From the NCBI GenBank assembly GCA_000733355.1, contig JNVV01000009.1, forward strand, positions 1,069,605-1,133,604: a stretch of DNA of 64,000 nt. The letters run 5' to 3'. Positions within the stretch are counted from its first letter, which is position 1; the number at the start of each line of letters is the position of its first letter. The translations under genes and the position numbers were made by a program. This DNA is from Falciphora oryzae (lineage: Eukaryota; Ascomycota; Sordariomycetes; Magnaporthales; Magnaporthaceae). The notes below the pieces were generated by a model. The model saw nothing but the letters and a program-made list of their open reading frames with translations. It ran no database searches and was not told where the DNA came from. This document shows, piece by piece, positions 22,532-34,012 of this stretch.

Positions 22532-23891
22532 GAGGGGGGGGGGAGCTCGTTGTGTATGTAGATGGTGGACAGCTCGGGTCCAAACACACCAGGGGATCCC
22601 CCTTTTGCCGCGGAAACTGGCGATCGGCTGTCCACAGATGAGCTAGCAGATGTTAGTTATGCTAGGGGAGCAAGCTAAGAACGGGAGGCCATACATACAT
22701 CTGCAGAATTGTTAAGACACATGATGGCGCCCGGCCGCCCGGCCGGTCTAATGTGGTTGAGATGTCATCTGTTTGTGTGAGGGATGAAACAGGTGGTGGG
22801 AATTCTGGATGTGAATTTTCCGTTTGGGATCCAGACGGCCTCTTTCAAAGGGCTCCCCTCATCTACATCATTTTTCTCCTACCAAGCTCCGCTTTATTTA
22901 CATGCATGAGTGTCCGGAGCCAAAAAAAATCCGGCTGTGGCTACCCAGCGTTTGTAACGTCCTCTGCCCTGCCTATAGTCTCTGGCCGGGGCGGAGACCG
23001 AAATGATGACTATGGACCCCCATGCCAGCCGTAGCTTATGGCTGAAATCCTTACGCTGAATTCCGGCTCACACCAAGTTCGTGCGGCCAAGGGGAGAGGT
23101 TAAGGACCGACACCGGGACTTGCCTTGCATGACCGCGTCCCGCAGCCTCGGTGGCCTATCTCCCTAGCTAGGAGGACTCGCACGAGGAGCCTTCCCGTTC
23201 GTTGTATTTAGAACATAAGCCACCCTAACTTGCCTGTCATCCCGTGCGGTCTTGGTGAGTCGACGGGATTTTCATCCGGCCGGTCGGAGAAGGAGAGCGG
23301 CATATCTTCTTTCTCCCCCCACGAGTGGAGACCCTCCTTCTCGGCCTCCACTCGATATGGGCATCGGTAGCCTCGGTGTCCTCAGTTTGCCTTTCATAGT
23401 TTTTACCATAGGTCCGGATTGGCGGGGGCGGCAGCGGTAGCGCTCATAGTGCTTTTTTATGGCTGTAAAACGGGCCGCCTCTCATTCGTTGCTGGGGTTG
23501 GCGGAGTCCTGCGCGGTTCGGGGCAGCGCGCATCCTGAAATCAGGTGTGTAGCAAACGGACCACAACAGAGAGGGCTTGTGCGTGATCCGTTTGTTCGCC
23601 ATATGTAGAGCCAAATCTGAGCAACCCTGGCAACTGTGGCTTGGTCCCGCTGGTGTTCGAGGAGACTTCGGGGAGGAATCACGGAATCGCTATGCCGTCG
23701 TGTCGCATACGCGCAGTGCCCCGCCCCTATTCCTACCTAGGGCCTTATGGGTGGCAGATTGCATGGCGGCGCGAGATGGCACCGGTGGCGCGAGATGGCA
23801 CGGTGGCGTTCCCAGGCTCCTAATTCACGTTGCTTCCAGCGCAAGGCTCCGTCGCTCTGCGCACCGTGCTTTCGCTATTTGATCTATGTTC
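22532..23891. other. Long spacer without recognised genes
   Basis: Contains a CCCGGCCGCCCGGCCGG palindrome near 22732-22748 and several short ORFs without domain signatures. I see no terminal repeats. Confidence 0.4.
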
Positions 23892-23893
23892 TA

Positions 23894-25755
23894 ACGTGGT
23901 TCATAAGCGAGTCGGACACCCAAGCGAGTCGGACACTTTTCGACGCGACACGTCGCGTCAACTTCCCATTCGAATATTTCAATACATACGCAATGGATTC
24001 GCTCCCGAAAGAATCCAGAGTGATCCTTGCCGTTAAGGCAATGGAAATTGATTCGAAACTTAGCATGCGTGCTGCAGCAAAGCTTTACAATGTCCCCATT
24101 TCTACGTTGAGCGACCGACGCCGCGGCAAACCTGCTCGATGCGACAGCGTGCCCAACTCCCGGAAATTGACGGAATCCGAAAAGGAGGCGCTTGTCAAGT
24201 ACATACTTGAACTGGATTCTCGCGCATTCCCTCCCCGGCATTCTGGTGTTGAAGATATGGCCAACCGACTGCTCGCCGAACGCGACGCGGGCGCCGTCGG
24301 CAAGAACTGGGTCGCGAACTTCGTTAAGCGCCGCGTAAAGCTCGGCACGCGCTGGATTCGAAAGTACGACTACCAAAAGGCCAAATGCGAAGATCCCAAG
24401 CTCGTTTTTGCCTGGTTCGACCTTGTACGGAATACTATCGACAAATATGGCATTCTGGATAACGACATCTACAACTTCGACGAAACCGGTTTCCTTATGG
24501 GCATGATCGCCGCCGTTATAGTTATTACAACATCGGAAGGCCGCGGTAAAGCAAAGCTGGTCCAACCTAGCAACCGGGAATGGGCTACGGTTATCCAAAG
24601 GGTTAACTATTGCGGTTAGGCGATCCCTCCTTTTATTATCGTTAAAGGGCAGTACCACCTGGCCAATTGGTACTTAAAAACCGACCTTCTACGCGATTGG
24701 GTTATTTTAACGAATGCTAACGGGTGGATTACGGACGAGCTCGGCCTGAAATGGATCCAGCATTTCGATAAACACACTATATCGCGTACAAAAGGCACCC
24801 ATCGTTTGTTAGTGCTGGACGGCTACGATAGCTACCATTTAATAGATTTCAAACTTTACTGCCAGGAACATAACATTATTACGCTTTGCATGCTTCCGCA
24901 TTCGTTTCATTTCCTTTAACCGCTTAACGTTAGGTGCTTTAACCCGCTAAAAAAAGCGTACGGTCGATAAATCGAAAACCTAATAAAGTCGCACGTTAAC
25001 CACGTAACCAAAATCGAATTCCTTTCGGCGTTTAAAGCGGCATTTTTTAACTTTATAACCGAAAAAAACATCCAAGGAGGTTTCCGAAAGGCTGGCCTTG
25101 CTCCTTTCAATCCGGATTCGGTCCTGGAAAAGCTGGATGTGAAGCTACGGATTCCAACTCCCCCGAAGGAGCTTTTAAGCGACGCCGAACCTTGGACCTT
25201 AAAAACGCCGCGGATAGCTAAGGAAGCAACTTCGCAATCCGAACACATTAAAATTCGGATTTCCAATTACCGGAGCAGTTTTCCGTTACCTATGCTAGCA
25301 GCTGTGGACCAATTTGCAAAAGGGGCGAATTCGATCATACATCAAATAGCCCTCCTTAGGGCCGAAGTTACTTCGCTACGTAAAGCGAACGAAACACTAA
25401 ACAAACGCCGGAGGGCCAAAAAAACACGTGTTCGATTCGGAGGGTCACTTACTGTAAACGAAGTACGAGATGTTCTGGACCAGCAGGAGCTGGATGGACA
25501 GCTACAACAAAAAATGCGCGACCATGGGGGTCAGGAAAGGAGGGCGACGATAACTCGTCGGCGATGTGGCACTTGCGGCAAAACCGGACATAATGCGCGC
25601 ACCTGCCAGGAGGATGTAGAAATGTAGGATGTATACAGTTCCGAGTAGTTTAAATGGATTCCTGGCGTTGTTGGGTTGGCATGCGCGTCGATTGACCGGA
25701 GGTCGGGTGCGGGTGCGCGACTCGCTTGTGTGCGCGACTCGCTTGTGGACTACGT
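23894..25755 (+). mobile_element. Pogo/Tan1-like DNA transposon with duplicated TIR motif
   Basis: 1,862 bp flanked by TA (23892-23893, 25756-25757). The left end ACGTGGTTCATAAGCGAGTC and the right end (reverse complement) ACGTAGTCCACAAGCGAGTC are inverted repeats. Inside each TIR the motif AAGCGAGTCG.CAC occurs twice in tandem, giving two potential transposase-binding sites per end. It carries one transposase gene (next entry). Confidence 0.88.
23993..25627 (+). pseudogene. Pogo-type transposase with zinc knuckle, RIP-mutated
   Basis: One continuous frame from ATG 23993 with three in-frame stops and no frameshift. N-terminal psq helix-turn-helix (SMRAAAKLYNVPISTLSDR), CENP-B/Tc5 HTH region, then DDE core: YNFDETGFLMG (first Asp present), LLVLDGYDSYH (second Asp present, neighbouring His replaced by Tyr), and L.PLNVRCFNPLKKAYG, where the usual Gln is a TAA stop and the third catalytic Asp is Asn. 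A C-terminal CCHC knuckle (CGTCGKTGHNARTC) is intact. All three stops and the Asp-to-Asn change can be explained by C-to-T in CpA (or its complement), the RIP signature. Not functional. Confidence 0.88.
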
Positions 25756-25757
25756 TA

Positions 25758-28133
25758 GTTATATGGTGATAGAAAAGGAACTTGTTTGCCTGCGCGGGAA
25801 TGGGGGTAGGTTTAACCGCGTTATCCACCGACTTCCAGGTGCCGGAAGGTTGCCGTTATGCAGGCACCCCTACTCCTGCTTTTCCCTAAACAAAACGGGT
25901 ACTAAAAACATAAATGCAAAGTATCAAGACAACAAGACCACACACAAGCGCTGTGATGGCGGCAGGTACTGGACCTGCCGCTAAGGATGCGCAGGCTTCA
26001 TGATCAAAACCTGCTGACACTGAAAGCAAGTTAGCTTACACTTAAAGCAATCAAGGATGCGCTTACCTTGATGGGCTGTGCTATTCATCTTTGGTTCTTG
26101 TAGTTCTTTTTTGGGAAGGCGATGTTTGTGCCGTGATGTGATGGTGCGTGACTCGTCATCGAGACCTCCTTATGGAGAAGGGGGCCTTTTTAAACGCGGC
26201 CTTGGCTACACACTCGGGAAGATCAGCGTGCCGGGTCGCATCCTTGCAGAATTCGTCCCGTAATCCAATAAATCGTGTCCATTACGGAGTAACTTGCTTG
26301 CACCGCTTTCAAGGCGAGCTGCAGGGGGCTTGCGCTGTCCAAATCTATTGGTCACCCCCTCGAAGTCGCTTGTGTGGCTTGCGTCGTCGCTGTGTGGGGG
26401 CCAGGGTCAGATGTTCTTTCGGGTGCGATATGCAGGCCTCCTTCAATCCAGCCACTCTTTTCCTATTTGAGTGCTACCCGGTCACCATCCTCTTGACTGC
26501 GGTTGGGTGCCCGATCTCCAAATCGAGAATAAATCCCCAGAATCTATCCCTGGTGAGATTGCTTGGTTGGCCAGGGGTGAGAGAAATATAAGTCATACCG
26601 GCTTCGTGGGCCACCAGCTCCAATCGGAAGTTGGAAAGACCTTGACGCAAACGCTTTGTTGGCTAGTGTCGGCTTGCGCCATGGCGGCGGTGAGAAAAAG
26701 CCAGTGTGCTTCAAAGTGAGACCATCCGCAACAAGACCAAGCCCCCATCTTCACGCCTTCGAATATGAAAACGGCCTAAACATACCTTGTTTCCCAGGCA
26801 AGCAGCACCTTGGGGATTCAGCTGCTTATCGGACGATTAAACGGGAGAGCTATCTTTTCGCGCGGATCCGAGGCAGCCATCGCAATCATGTAAATTTTGG
26901 GCCGATCTCCTTGCTATCGCTCTTGGTGGTTCTGAGTCTTATTTGTTTTGGCCTGTACACTACACCAGGCAACCAGGGATCCCCCTGGTTCTGTTTGCCC
27001 TCTTGGATCTGCCGCAGCAAGCGTTGTGGGGCATTTTTTGCTTGTGTTTTGGGTGACGACCCAGCCGCGAAATCACACTGTGGTCTACTCTGCGACCCTC
27101 AGGGCCCTGCCACCCGGCCCAGTTGCATGATGTACTGCGCACCCCGATGTCCGCACCCGCCCCACTGCTTTTATCAACTCTGGCACGCCGCAACTGGTCG
27201 CTCGCATGGTCCCACCTGCATGCACACCCCTCCCTTCCCTGCTGAAATGGGATCAGTTGGTTACATCGATCAACCGGGATCACCGCCTAACGGCACCCTT
27301 GACACAATTTGACGGATAGGAATGAGACGCTAATCGATTGCCCGCAGCTGCAAGGGTTACAGAGATCGCCCCCACCAAAGGAACTCCCGCCAATTCAACC
27401 GCAAACAACGCAACGGAGGCTTTCCGGAAAGCGCATTTTATTGGTGGGCTATGCCGTTACCCAACTGCAAGGTTGCATTGCACCTGCTGTCCAGTTTTGT
27501 CTACAGCCGGGATGATGCCGATATTTGTGATGTTGAGGGGATTTCTACATGCAATTAAGCGGAGCCTGATTTAGGATTACATGACCAGTCGCGTTCATCC
27601 GTGCATCCAAGGTTTGGGAGGCTCAGCTTCAACGCTATCGCGGATCAAGAGCGGCTACCGGCAAGGTGGGCCGCCCGGCTGCACAAACCCGCGGTTTAGC
27701 CCGCTATACCCGTGCTAGGCCTGATGCAGCTAGTCCTGACCAAAAACATCACTGAAAGGTTTTGTTGGCTTGGAGCCAGTAGGAAAGCTGACGCTCGTAC
27801 ATGGGCGACAGGGGAGATGAAGATAGTAACAAAGTAATCAACGGGCAAGAAACCCGGTCGGGCAGACCCCACCGCAGAGCGAGCATCCACCGCAACCTGA
27901 CGACCGTCGTTCCCGTCGTTTAAATCGTTGGGTAGCCGTCAACCAAAACAGCCATATCTCCGAATTTTAACTTTTTATGCCAGGCCAAAGTGTTCTTGTG
28001 CACCGGAAACGAGCAAGCGGCATCCCTCGATTCCTCTCCTGCTTTGGAGGCGCGCGTGTGAGGTGAAGACAACCTAGCGTGGCCGCCATCACCCTCTTTT
28101 AAAATTCCTTCCAGGCCAGAGGATCCAGATGCC
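25758..28133. other. Long AT/GC-mixed spacer, includes promoter of the 28.1 kb gene
   Basis: About 2.4 kb without a recognised gene. An ORF at 26656-27312 (218 codons) has a single hydrophobic segment and many Cys/Pro/His but no family signature and unconvincing composition; I leave it unannotated. The last few hundred bases should contain the promoter and 5' UTR of the downstream gene. Confidence 0.4.
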
Positions 28134-29445
28134 ATGGACGCGCTCAAGAATATTTCAGGCAACATTCCAGACTGGCTGAGGCGCCTCCAGGACCTGAGCG
28201 GCCAGATCAAACAACGCCAGATCGAGCTGGCTAAGTTCGCCGAGGCGAACGTTTCTCCGTCCCTAGCTGGCGACCAGCGGTCCATCCACTCGATTAAATC
28301 CCTAAGGAACAAGGGATCGACCGAATCTCTAAGACCTACCGACGAGCCCCCAGAGCGGCATTTGACACCAGAAGATGAAGGCACGGGAGCAGCTCCGACT
28401 CCTAGCCCCGGACCGGTCGCTTCTAATGTCACTCCGACGCCCGCACCAGAGCCTGGAATAGTGAGCTCTGCAGCAGGTCCAGAAGCATCAGCCGCAGCAA
28501 GACAACCGCAAGACACGCCGTCATCACCAACACCCGCAGAGCCGCCTACGGCCACGACCGCGACCCCCTCATCACTACAACCACTCGTTAATGGGACGTT
28601 GTCACAGCAGAAACAAGCTAGCGACACGGAGGCTACAGAGGCCACAGAGGCTACTAGGGCTCGAGCACAGGCGCTCGTGCGGAAAAGGATACGGTCCGAC
28701 TCGGTTATTTCGGCCGAGGGCGTGGCGGTGTCTTACCGCAGCAAGAACATGGTGCTGGTTTACTACGACAGCTACGTACAGAGCTTCTTCGAGGAACTCG
28801 TCAAGTTCGTCTCGGGCTCGCGGAACCTGATGCGCAAAGCCAAGATGGCCGCCAAGGTCGCTCACATCAAACGCATGGCCGAGCTGGAGATGAACGGGTA
28901 CAGCGACGACGACGACGGCCAAGAAGGCGAGCTCAAAACCGACGACGGGCCAATGCTGGCCGCCGACCCCGCACCGCTGCTGGCCGCCGCAACGCCGCCC
29001 ACGATAGCGGCGACGGAACTGGCGGCGCAGAAGAGGGAAGGTGACGGTGACAGCGACGAGGAGGAGCTGTCGCCGTTCAAATACATCAGCACGAGGCAGA
29101 TGCACGTCAAATCACGGTTGGGCCCCGGCGGCGCGGCCATGCTCAGGCCGTCGTTCGCCAGGGCCTCGGCGCGGGGCCCCTACGGCGGCAGGCAGGCCTG
29201 GCGCGGCCATGATGTCGGGGGGCCTGGTTGCCAGCGCGTTCGACACGCTTGACAGGGGCCTCGAGTTAGTGCAGTCGACGTGCGAGCGGGCGGCCCACCA
29301 GTTCCTGCGCGACGGCGACTGCGACGACGAGATCACAAAGATCAAGCGCCGGCTCGCCGAGACCAAGGAGCTGGCGGCCGCCGAGCTCGAGCGTAAGCTC
29401 AAGGAAGGGCCCTTGGCCGGGGGCCTGACGCTCGAGGCTGCATGA
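28134..29445 (+). CDS. Conserved ascomycete protein of unknown function
   Basis: Starts at ATG 28134 (MDALKNISGNIPDWL). The N-terminus is a helical, Gln/Glu-rich segment with IKSLRNKGSTESL; a long Pro/Ala/Thr-rich disordered linker follows; then the conserved core YYDSYVQSFFEELVKFVSGS and NLMRKAKMAAKVAHIKRM; an acidic stretch; and FKYISTRQM. After about 29150 the frame changes and the expected C-terminus (FDTLDRGLELVQSTCE, HQFLRDGDCDDEI, coiled-coil end) is read one frame over to a stop at 29445. Either a very short intron (for example 29150-29195, 46 bp, GT-AG, frame-keeping) or a single-base indel in a GC-rich stretch explains it. I recognise the pattern as a widely conserved Pezizomycotina protein without known function. 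Probably a native core gene. Confidence 0.75.
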
Positions 29446-30200
29446 GCGAGAGTCTTGCTTGCACCCCACCCCTTGGGCTGAGGAGGCGGCTGGTCGAAAA
29501 CAACTACAAGTATATCGCTGCTATGGGCTGCTCGTACCGGCTGTCTTTGATACGGTTTGCTCGCGTTTCGTCGGCACGCCAACAGCCCTTGCCCTTTATT
29601 GAAAGAACGGCAAAGAGCTTTATATTTTGTCTTTATTTCATTCAGGGGACCACACGTTTGGTCTCTTGTTCTCATTTTTTCTTAACCAACAGTTTGCATA
29701 TCAGTCGTTTTGCGTTTGCTATGCTCGAGTTTATTTCGTTTCACTTTTTTTTGTTTAACTATTTCGAAGCGTAATTTGAAAAGAAAATTGCAACGTGGGA
29801 TACAAGTCAGGAAATTTGTATCTTCTCGCCTTTTGGCCTAGTTAGTGGGATTGGGCTTAGCTAGATATGCCAGCCGTGACAGGGCCTGGCAAATTTCACT
29901 GGTTCGTCAAGTGCACGGATGGGAAAAGGTGGCCAATGGCCACCTTTTTTCGTCCGTGCGCTTGACAGTGGGTAGCCCGAACCGGCCCTGGTCACGTGCT
30001 TACGTGCACGCCACGCACAATCTAACGATGGCCGGCGCGTCTCCCATGTGTAGATAGATTCCTTCCTTACGGAACAACAGAGATCATACCTTAAGCCCTA
30101 GGGCGCCGCGCACCCGTAATAGTGGGGCTTTCCGCAAATCTGAACTAATTACAACGCCCCTTTCCTTCACCCGCTCTGTCTGATCGAACCTGCTCTGATC
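29446..30200. other. Intergenic region between convergent genes
   Basis: 3' flanks of the unknown gene (+) and the JmjC gene (-). Contains T-rich stretches (29660-29760) and an inverted pair around GTGGCC/GGCCAC near 29930-29945. No gene seen. Confidence 0.5.
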
Positions 30201-33200
30201 CTAATTCTGCAGCAGCCCGAGAACCCGGTCGATGATACGCGTCGCATCTGGTCCTTTGCGATCATGGGTTTCTAAAATCATGGTACAAAATTTTTTGCCC
30301 ATAGATGCAAAGGCTTTGGCTTTCGGGTCGCGGTCGAGGATCGTATGCACTTCTCTCACTTCCTCATCTGACAGTCTTTCAATATGTCCCAGGGCAGCAT
30401 TGGAACCACCACAAGACATAAGTGGCACCCAGTCCACACCTATTTTCAAAAACTTGCGCTGTCGTTTCATCTCGGTGCTCCATATGCTTGGCGGGGGGAT
30501 TTTGCGAAGGCCGGCTTTGAGATTGTCGATAACTTCTCGTGGTAGTTTTATTACCTTCCCGTGTTTGTCATACATGCCCCCAGGCACATCGTCATACACC
30601 TTTTTGAGGCCGTGGGCTTTCAGCAAAACACCCACTATCCTGGAAATGTCTGCGTTTTCCTCGAAATGCCACCCAAGGTGAAAATACTTGTATGCCTCAA
30701 GCGTGGTATCGTCGGGTTGGAGTTGCCTTTTGGCCAAGGTTTCCAAGGGGCGAGAAGAGTGCTGTTCTTTCCATAATTCTGTGTACCGCCTGATTCGCTC
30801 TTTTGCTTGTTGACTAGTCAATTCCTTTGCTATGGCCTGGGGAGATGGAGTCGTATTTTTCTGCTTCGCTGGCCGCTCGTCTTGAGACTCATCTTGCTCG
30901 CCCTCTAGCTCGCGTGCGGAGCGTTTCTTTGTCTGAGGACTCCTTGGGGAGCCCGTGGGATTCTTGGCAGACGCAGGGCGCAAAGTGGCGATTTGCCTTG
31001 AAGACTGCCGTAGGGCAGAACGAGCCTCCTCATCAGCCCGTTTCGGACGTGACGACAGCTGATATTTCCCCACATGTTCAAAGTCCCAGAGCTCCTCTTC
31101 TTTTGCGAACCAGAGACCGCATTGCTTGCAAACTTTTGTCGCGGCTTCGGGCACTAGCAAATCGCCAGGCATCAGGAAATTAATGGCTGTGGCGAATGAC
31201 GGGGTCCTGTTGACGACCATGTGGTACTGTCCCGGCCTTGTGACGACCATCGTGCCGGGCTGGGCGCTCAGTACCTCGAATTCAATGCCTGCCGCACGGA
31301 GTGTAGATGGCCCAATGAGCAGGTTGTGGTGGCGGAGCCATTGGTCGCAGTCGAGACTGCTGTAACGGCCCCTGACGTATGCTTCGAAGGCTCCCGTAGA
31401 CTCTGGCTTGATTACAACCCATATCTTCTCCCCGGAAAGGTTGATATTGGCGGACCGATAGTGCGCGTCTTCGCGATGGAAGCCGGTGGCCGAAAACGGG
31501 TGACCGATGTGTTCATAAGGAGTAGTTACGCCGGCAACCTCCCAGTCCTGCCTTGAATCGCCTCGCTCTTCGGCTTTCTGCCGCCGCAGCTCCGCCAGCT
31601 TTGCAAGCTTGCCTGGGTGGAGCAGGCCGTTGAACTGCTCTTTGCGGTTTGTACACTGAGGCCCGACGTAGTACCCGATGGCTCCCTCAGGGGGGTTGGC
31701 GCAAATGTCGTCAAGGAACTCTTTAGGGCCCTCCTGGGGCACCGTATCGACGAAGTCCGGCACATTGAAATCGCCTTCCGGGTTGGCGAGATATACCCTG
31801 CACGTGCCCCGTTCGTCAAGGCTGTACGCCACACCGAACAGATCCCATCCCTGATCCGGCTGTTGAATCTTCTCCTTCAGTTCGGCCGAGGTAGGTGGCG
31901 ACAAGCCCTCGATGCGGATCATGCCGCCGACTGAGGGCCCGAACTGAAGGAGAAGATTCTTGGCAAAGTTTGGTCCCATGTCGTCAACGTGCATAGACGG
32001 CAGAGGCGGTTCTGGCGGAGAATTTGAAGGAAGCGGGCTGCGGCCAGACGTGGTCGAAGTCCCCCCGGCTGCCGTGATTCGGCCGTTGGGAAGGCGTGTT
32101 CGGGATGGCCCGGCCTGCGGGGCGAATTGAGCCGAAGTGAAATGGGCGGCCGACTGGGGAGACTGGGGAACAGAGCCGTCGCTTGGAACGCCTTCGACCA
32201 TGGCTTTATCTCCGTGCTGGCCGGCAGATCCCGGCGGGGGACCCGCGGCAAAAGGGCCCTCGGCTATAGCTGTTTGCGTGTCGGCAGACGTGGCCTCCCC
32301 GTTGTAGCAGTCGACCCAGTGTTGCAATAGCATTTCGAGATAAAACCATCGCACGGAGTACTCGTCGCAATCGGGAATTGTTTCCCCGAAGTAGGATCGA
32401 ACGGCCGTCAAACATTGAAGCAGACAGGTGTTGCCGGTATAGTCGCCAAGCTGGATAAATAAGGTTAGAAAATATCGACCAAGTTTCGAGGGGCTCTCCT
32501 TACCTTGTTTTGGGAGTCTTCCAGTTCAAACTCCAATTCTTTCTCACAATCCTCTCGCAGCCTGTCTGCCATGTTTCGGTCCATTCCCCAGTGCGTAAAC
32601 TTCCCCGACTTCTTCCCCGATCTTCCCTTTCGTCCACCTCTGCTTTTTCCCTGCAAGTTTTCCACCGTTTCCTCCCTCCAGTCGACAATGGCCACAACGA
32701 AATGATTAGGCTTGCCCCCCGAAAGTTGGAGCTCATCCTCAACATAGCAGAGAATGACAGCAAAGCGTCTATTCTCCATTTTACTGAGCGCACCAGCAGG
32801 AATCGGGTGGTCAATCACCGGCCATGATTTCATGGTGCCAACTTCATGGAACACCCCGGCCCTCATGAGCTTCCCAGGTTCGAACTGGTCAACCCCCTTC
32901 TTTGGGAAATGCGCGTTTCCCCACTTAACCGCGTTGGGAAGCCTGGCTTCGTAGGGCCCCCTAAACTTGGGCTTCTTGAGAAGTGAACGCGGCTTTTGCG
33001 GTTCCGAGGTTTCGAGGTCAACCACAGGGTTCGTATTGGCGTCTAAGGGAGGGCCGGCTGTATCCTGAGAGGGACTATCGGGGGGGCTGCTGAGGGCACT
33101 GCTAGAGGTTGAATGTGCTCCGAGATTGCTGCCTGGGGGTGCGTCGTCGGCGGCGTCGGGCATATCGATGTCGGCTGCATCTTGGGCGTGAACATCGCCC

Positions 33201-34012
33201 AGCGGTGAATTGATCGGGAGGAAACCTCGAGGGGTTTCTCGTCCAGAGCCGGGGTCGACCTCAAGTGGTGCGGGTTTTGTTGGAGGTGCATCCGGCTGGC
33301 TTTCGCCGGGGTTGCTGGAAGTGCTGGAAGTACTTGCAGAATCGGTGGAGCCGGCGCTACTCTCTTGCTCGCTGCTCGCCGTCGATGACGCAGCCGAGGA
33401 TGACAAGGGGCCCGGTGCAGGTGCCCCAGAGACTGCATCTAAGTCGATAGTTAGCTTTTGTTTGGAGGTCGCCTGCCTGATGTGCTGCTCACCAGTCCCG
33501 GCCGTAATTTGTTGACGAAGCTCAAGTTCGGCCTGTCTCTTGGCCTTTTCAGCCTCCTGTTTGAGCCGCTCCCTTTCGGCCTTTAGTTCGGCTAGCTCGG
33601 CCCGGAGATTCTCGACCTCTCTGGCGTGCTGTTCGGCCAGCCGTCTTTCGATGTTTTCGGCACGCTGCTCAGCCCGCTTACTGGGCACAGCTGTACCTTG
33701 CTGCGCCTGCCGTCTAATCTCTTCAGCCTGCTCCTCGGCCTGCCGTCTAATCTCCTCAGCCTGCTCCTCGGCCTGCCGTCTGATCTCCTCAGCCTGCTTC
33801 TCAGCCTCCTGCCGCTGGGCATTCTTCTTGGCCTCCTCTTTAAGCCTAGCGATTTCGTCCCTCAGTTCCCCGATCGTTGTGTCGCGGTCGCGGGCGCGGG
33901 CGCGACTTGCTACTTTGCTTTCAAAGTATTCCTTGGCCTTAGGGTTGGAAAGGAGGACTGCTCTGACATCGTCAGGCGCGTCATGGAAAGGATCGCTAGC
34001 TAGGGCTGCCAT
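30201..34012 (-). CDS. Large coiled-coil protein with C-terminal JmjC (cupin) domain
   Basis: Two exons: 34012-32504 and 32450-30201, separated by a 53-bp GT-AG intron with a CTAAC branch site; 1,252 aa. Start MAALASDPFHD at 34012 is preferred over an in-frame ATG 41 codons upstream because the extra residues look non-coding. Residues about 30-190 are a charged coiled coil containing tandem QAEEQAEEIRR repeats; 190-360 is Ser/Pro-rich and disordered; a basic conserved block follows; the JmjC fold lies about 650-940 with GFHREDAHYRS (Fe ligands His828, Glu830), WVVIKPE, and PGQYHMVVN (His913). A CKQCGLWF motif follows the barrel. JmjC proteins are Fe(II)/2-oxoglutarate oxygenases, often histone lysine demethylases. 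Nuclear chromatin function is an inference. It is a large uninterrupted gene amid repeats. Confidence 0.8.
33700..33835 (-). repeat. In-gene tandem repeat encoding QAEEQAEEIRR units
   Basis: Three near-identical 33-bp units inside the coiled coil of the JmjC gene (CAGCCTGCTCCTCGGCCTGC on the plus strand, repeated). The unit is 11 residues, three helical turns, so copy-number change lengthens the coil without changing frame. Confidence 0.75.

Noticed and set aside
26656..27312. 218-codon ORF as a membrane protein.
   Set aside because: One hydrophobic segment but no family resemblance, unconvincing composition and no supporting gene context.
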